Assembly (NCBI GenBank): GCA_902803155.1
Contig: CADCOU010000218.1
Location: forward strand, 1-6,154
Length of the DNA: 6,154 bases
Origin: an uncultured Lachnospiraceae bacterium
Lineage (GTDB): Bacteria; Bacillota; Clostridia; Lachnospirales; Lachnospiraceae
Direction of reading: 5' to 3'
Each line of letters begins with the position of its first letter. The stretch's first letter is position 1. This document shows, piece after piece, positions 5,177-6,154 of this stretch. The position numbers and the translations under genes were made by a program. The notes under the pieces were generated by a model. The model did not search any database, was not told where the DNA came from, and saw nothing but the letters and a program-made list of their open reading frames with translations.

Positions 5177-5914
5177 ATGGATAAAAACAAGATCGCACAG
5201 CTGCAGGAGATCATAGACGGAAGCAATAATATTGTCTTTTTCGGAGGCGCAGGCGTTTCGACCGAGAGCGGTATCCCGGATTTCAGAAGTCAGGACGGGC
5301 TGTATCATCTGAAATACAAATATCCGCCGGAGACGATCATCAGTCATTCCTTCTTCGTAAGGAAGCCGGAGGAGTTCTATGAATTCTACAAGGATAAGAT
5401 GCTTGCGCTGGATGCGGAACCGAATCCTGCGCATCTGAAACTGGCGGAACTTGAAGCGGCAGGCAAAGTCAGGGCTGTTGTCACCCAGAACATCGACGGC
5501 CTGCATCAGAAGGCGGGAAGCAGAGAGGTTCTGGAACTGCACGGATCCGTACTGCGCAACTACTGCACCAGATGCGGGGAATTCTACGACGCGGCCTATA
5601 TCAAGAATGCCCCCGGCATACCGAAGTGTGAGAAGTGCGGAGGGACGATCAAGCCGGACGTTGTCCTGTATGAGGAAGGTCTGGATATGGGGATCATGAA
5701 TAAGTCTGTCGATTATATCCGGAACGCGGAAGTGCTTATCATCGGCGGAACGAGCCTGGTTGTCTATCCGGCGGCAGGCCTGATCGATTATTTCAACCGG
5801 GGCAGGGGGCACAAGCTTGTCCTGATCAATAAGTCTGCCACCGCGAGGGATGCGGGGGCTGATCTGGTGATCACAGACCCGATCGGTGAAGTGTTTGATG
5901 CAATTAAAGTGTGA
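5177..5914 (+). CDS. cobB: NAD-dependent protein deacylase, Sir2 family (sirtuin)
   Basis: A cytoplasmic enzyme that removes acetyl or other acyl groups from protein lysines, consuming NAD+ and releasing nicotinamide and O-acyl-ADP-ribose. The 245-residue length is normal for a bacterial sirtuin. The NAD-binding GAGVSTESGIPDFRS lies at 25-39 (numbering from the Gly-Gly-Ala-Gly loop), TQNIDGLH at 103-110, the catalytic His in LHGSV is His122, and the zinc-binding cysteines are C130, C133, C151 and C154. GGTSLVVYPAAGL (190-202) and LVLINKS (214-220) complete the Rossmann fold. The general look is closest to Thermotoga-like class U enzymes. The segment usually written FGE reads LYEEG here (164-168), a change outside the catalytic residues. 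ATG 5177 follows GAGGAGG with a 7-nt gap. It appears monocistronic, and no acetyltransferase or acyl-CoA synthetase partner is in view, so targets are unknown. Confidence 0.95.
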   Translation: MDKNKIAQLQEIIDGSNNIVFFGGAGVSTESGIPDFRSQDGLYHLKYKYPPETIISHSFFVRKPEEFYEFYKDKMLALDAEPNPAHLKLAELEAAGKVRAVVTQNIDGLHQKAGSREVLELHGSVLRNYCTRCGEFYDAAYIKNAPGIPKCEKCGGTIKPDVVLYEEGLDMGIMNKSVDYIRNAEVLIIGGTSLVVYPAAGLIDYFNRGRGHKLVLINKSATARDAGADLVITDPIGEVFDAIKV

Positions 5915-5940
5915 GCGGAAGCGGAAGATCACACAGTATT

Positions 5941-5968
5941 TTGTATACTCTGAGAATACGGTATACAA
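5941..5968. promoter_or_regulatory. Paired GTATAC palindromes between the sirtuin and rpsF genes, possible operator or hairpin
   Basis: TTGTATAC (5941-5948) and GTATACAA (5961-5968) form an 8-bp perfect inverted repeat around a 12-nt gap. Each half also contains the self-complementary GTATAC, with the two centres 18 bp apart. It lies 26 bp after the sirtuin stop and 26 bp before the rpsF -35. It could be a weak terminator, although no T tract follows, or a binding site for a dimeric regulator. Nothing in the window identifies such a regulator. Confidence 0.35.
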
Positions 5969-5994
5969 TCAGAGAAATTAGGCATTTTACCCCC

Positions 5995-6023
5995 TTGATT
6001 TCCCAAAAACTGTACGGTATAAT
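5995..6023 (+). promoter_or_regulatory. Sigma-A promoter of rpsF
   Basis: TTGATT (5995-6000), a 17-bp spacer and a perfect TATAAT (6018-6023). Transcription should begin near 6030, leaving a leader of about 73 nt before the rpsF start codon. The strength suits a ribosomal protein operon. Confidence 0.82.
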
Positions 6024-6102
6024 GCGACCTTGTGATGTATCATTTTTCCTTGCTCATCCAGTTGCAGGGGTGGGCCAGAGACCATAAGGAGGTGCAAGCA
6101 GC

Positions 6103-6154
6103 ATGAACAAGTACGAACTGTGCGTAGTTGTCAGCGCAAAACTCGAAGACGATG
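6103..6154 (+). CDS. rpsF: 30S ribosomal protein S6, N-terminal fragment
   Basis: Only the first 17 codons are inside the window, reading MNKYELCVVVSAKLEDD. This matches the first beta strand of clostridial S6 proteins (MNKYEL followed by a hydrophobic strand and SAK.EDD). S6 binds 16S rRNA together with S18 in the small subunit platform. The ATG follows AAGGAGG (6086-6092) with a 10-nt gap, and a strong promoter lies about 80 bp upstream. In most Bacillota the gene begins an rpsF-ssb-rpsR operon, which would continue beyond the window. A Cys at residue 7 is a small departure from the common Ala. The short length limits certainty. Confidence 0.85.
   Translation, partial: MNKYELCVVVSAKLEDD

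Noticed and set aside
5132..5968. Minus-strand open frame of 278 codons opposite the sirtuin gene
   Set aside because: It lies antisense to a complete sirtuin with intact motifs, and no family features are seen in its translation.

Overview
The window looks like chromosomal DNA of an anaerobic Bacillota, most likely a Lachnospiraceae-type clostridium. The signs are strong AAGGAGG/GAGGAGG ribosome binding sites, sigma-A promoters with 17-bp spacers, moderately GC-rich genes with AT-richer intergenic stretches, a QueT-type ECF S component, a class B sortase and an rpsF start typical of clostridia. The genus cannot be told from this window.

Layout, left to right. (1) 1-1141: end of a sugar-type ABC transporter operon, with the C-terminus of the ATPase followed by an RbsC-family permease. 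(2) 1142-1312: convergent intergenic region with a 15-bp perfect hairpin that can serve as terminator for both sides. (3) 1313-1834, minus strand: queT, the substrate-binding membrane subunit for a queuosine precursor. (4) 1835-2308: divergent queT/asnS region, the most interesting part. On the minus strand it holds a candidate preQ1-I riboswitch aptamer (2014-2054). About 168 bp of hairpin-rich DNA (1856-2013) now separates the aptamer from the queT ribosome binding site. That DNA has 14-nt imperfect terminal inverted repeats and is flanked by 10-bp direct repeats, which is the signature of a MITE-like insertion. On the plus strand the region ends with the near-consensus asnS promoter. (5) 2309-3703: asnS. 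(6) 3802-4902: class B sortase with an unusual Arg/Asp/Tyr repeat tail in the cytoplasm. (7) 4903-5176: terminator-like hairpin and AT-rich spacer. (8) 5177-5914: Sir2-family NAD-dependent deacylase. (9) 5915-6154: paired GTATAC palindromes, the rpsF promoter, and the first 17 codons of rpsF.

The genes do not form one pathway. They are a transporter operon end, a vitamin-like precursor transporter, and housekeeping genes for translation (asnS, rpsF), cell-surface anchoring (sortase) and protein deacylation. The best candidate for something undescribed is the queT control region. Collapsing the two direct repeats into one rebuilds an uninterrupted aptamer - A-rich tail - ribosome binding site - start codon, the normal layout of a translational preQ1-I switch. 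The inserted element therefore appears to have split a riboswitch from the gene it controls, and placed a terminator-like hairpin between them.
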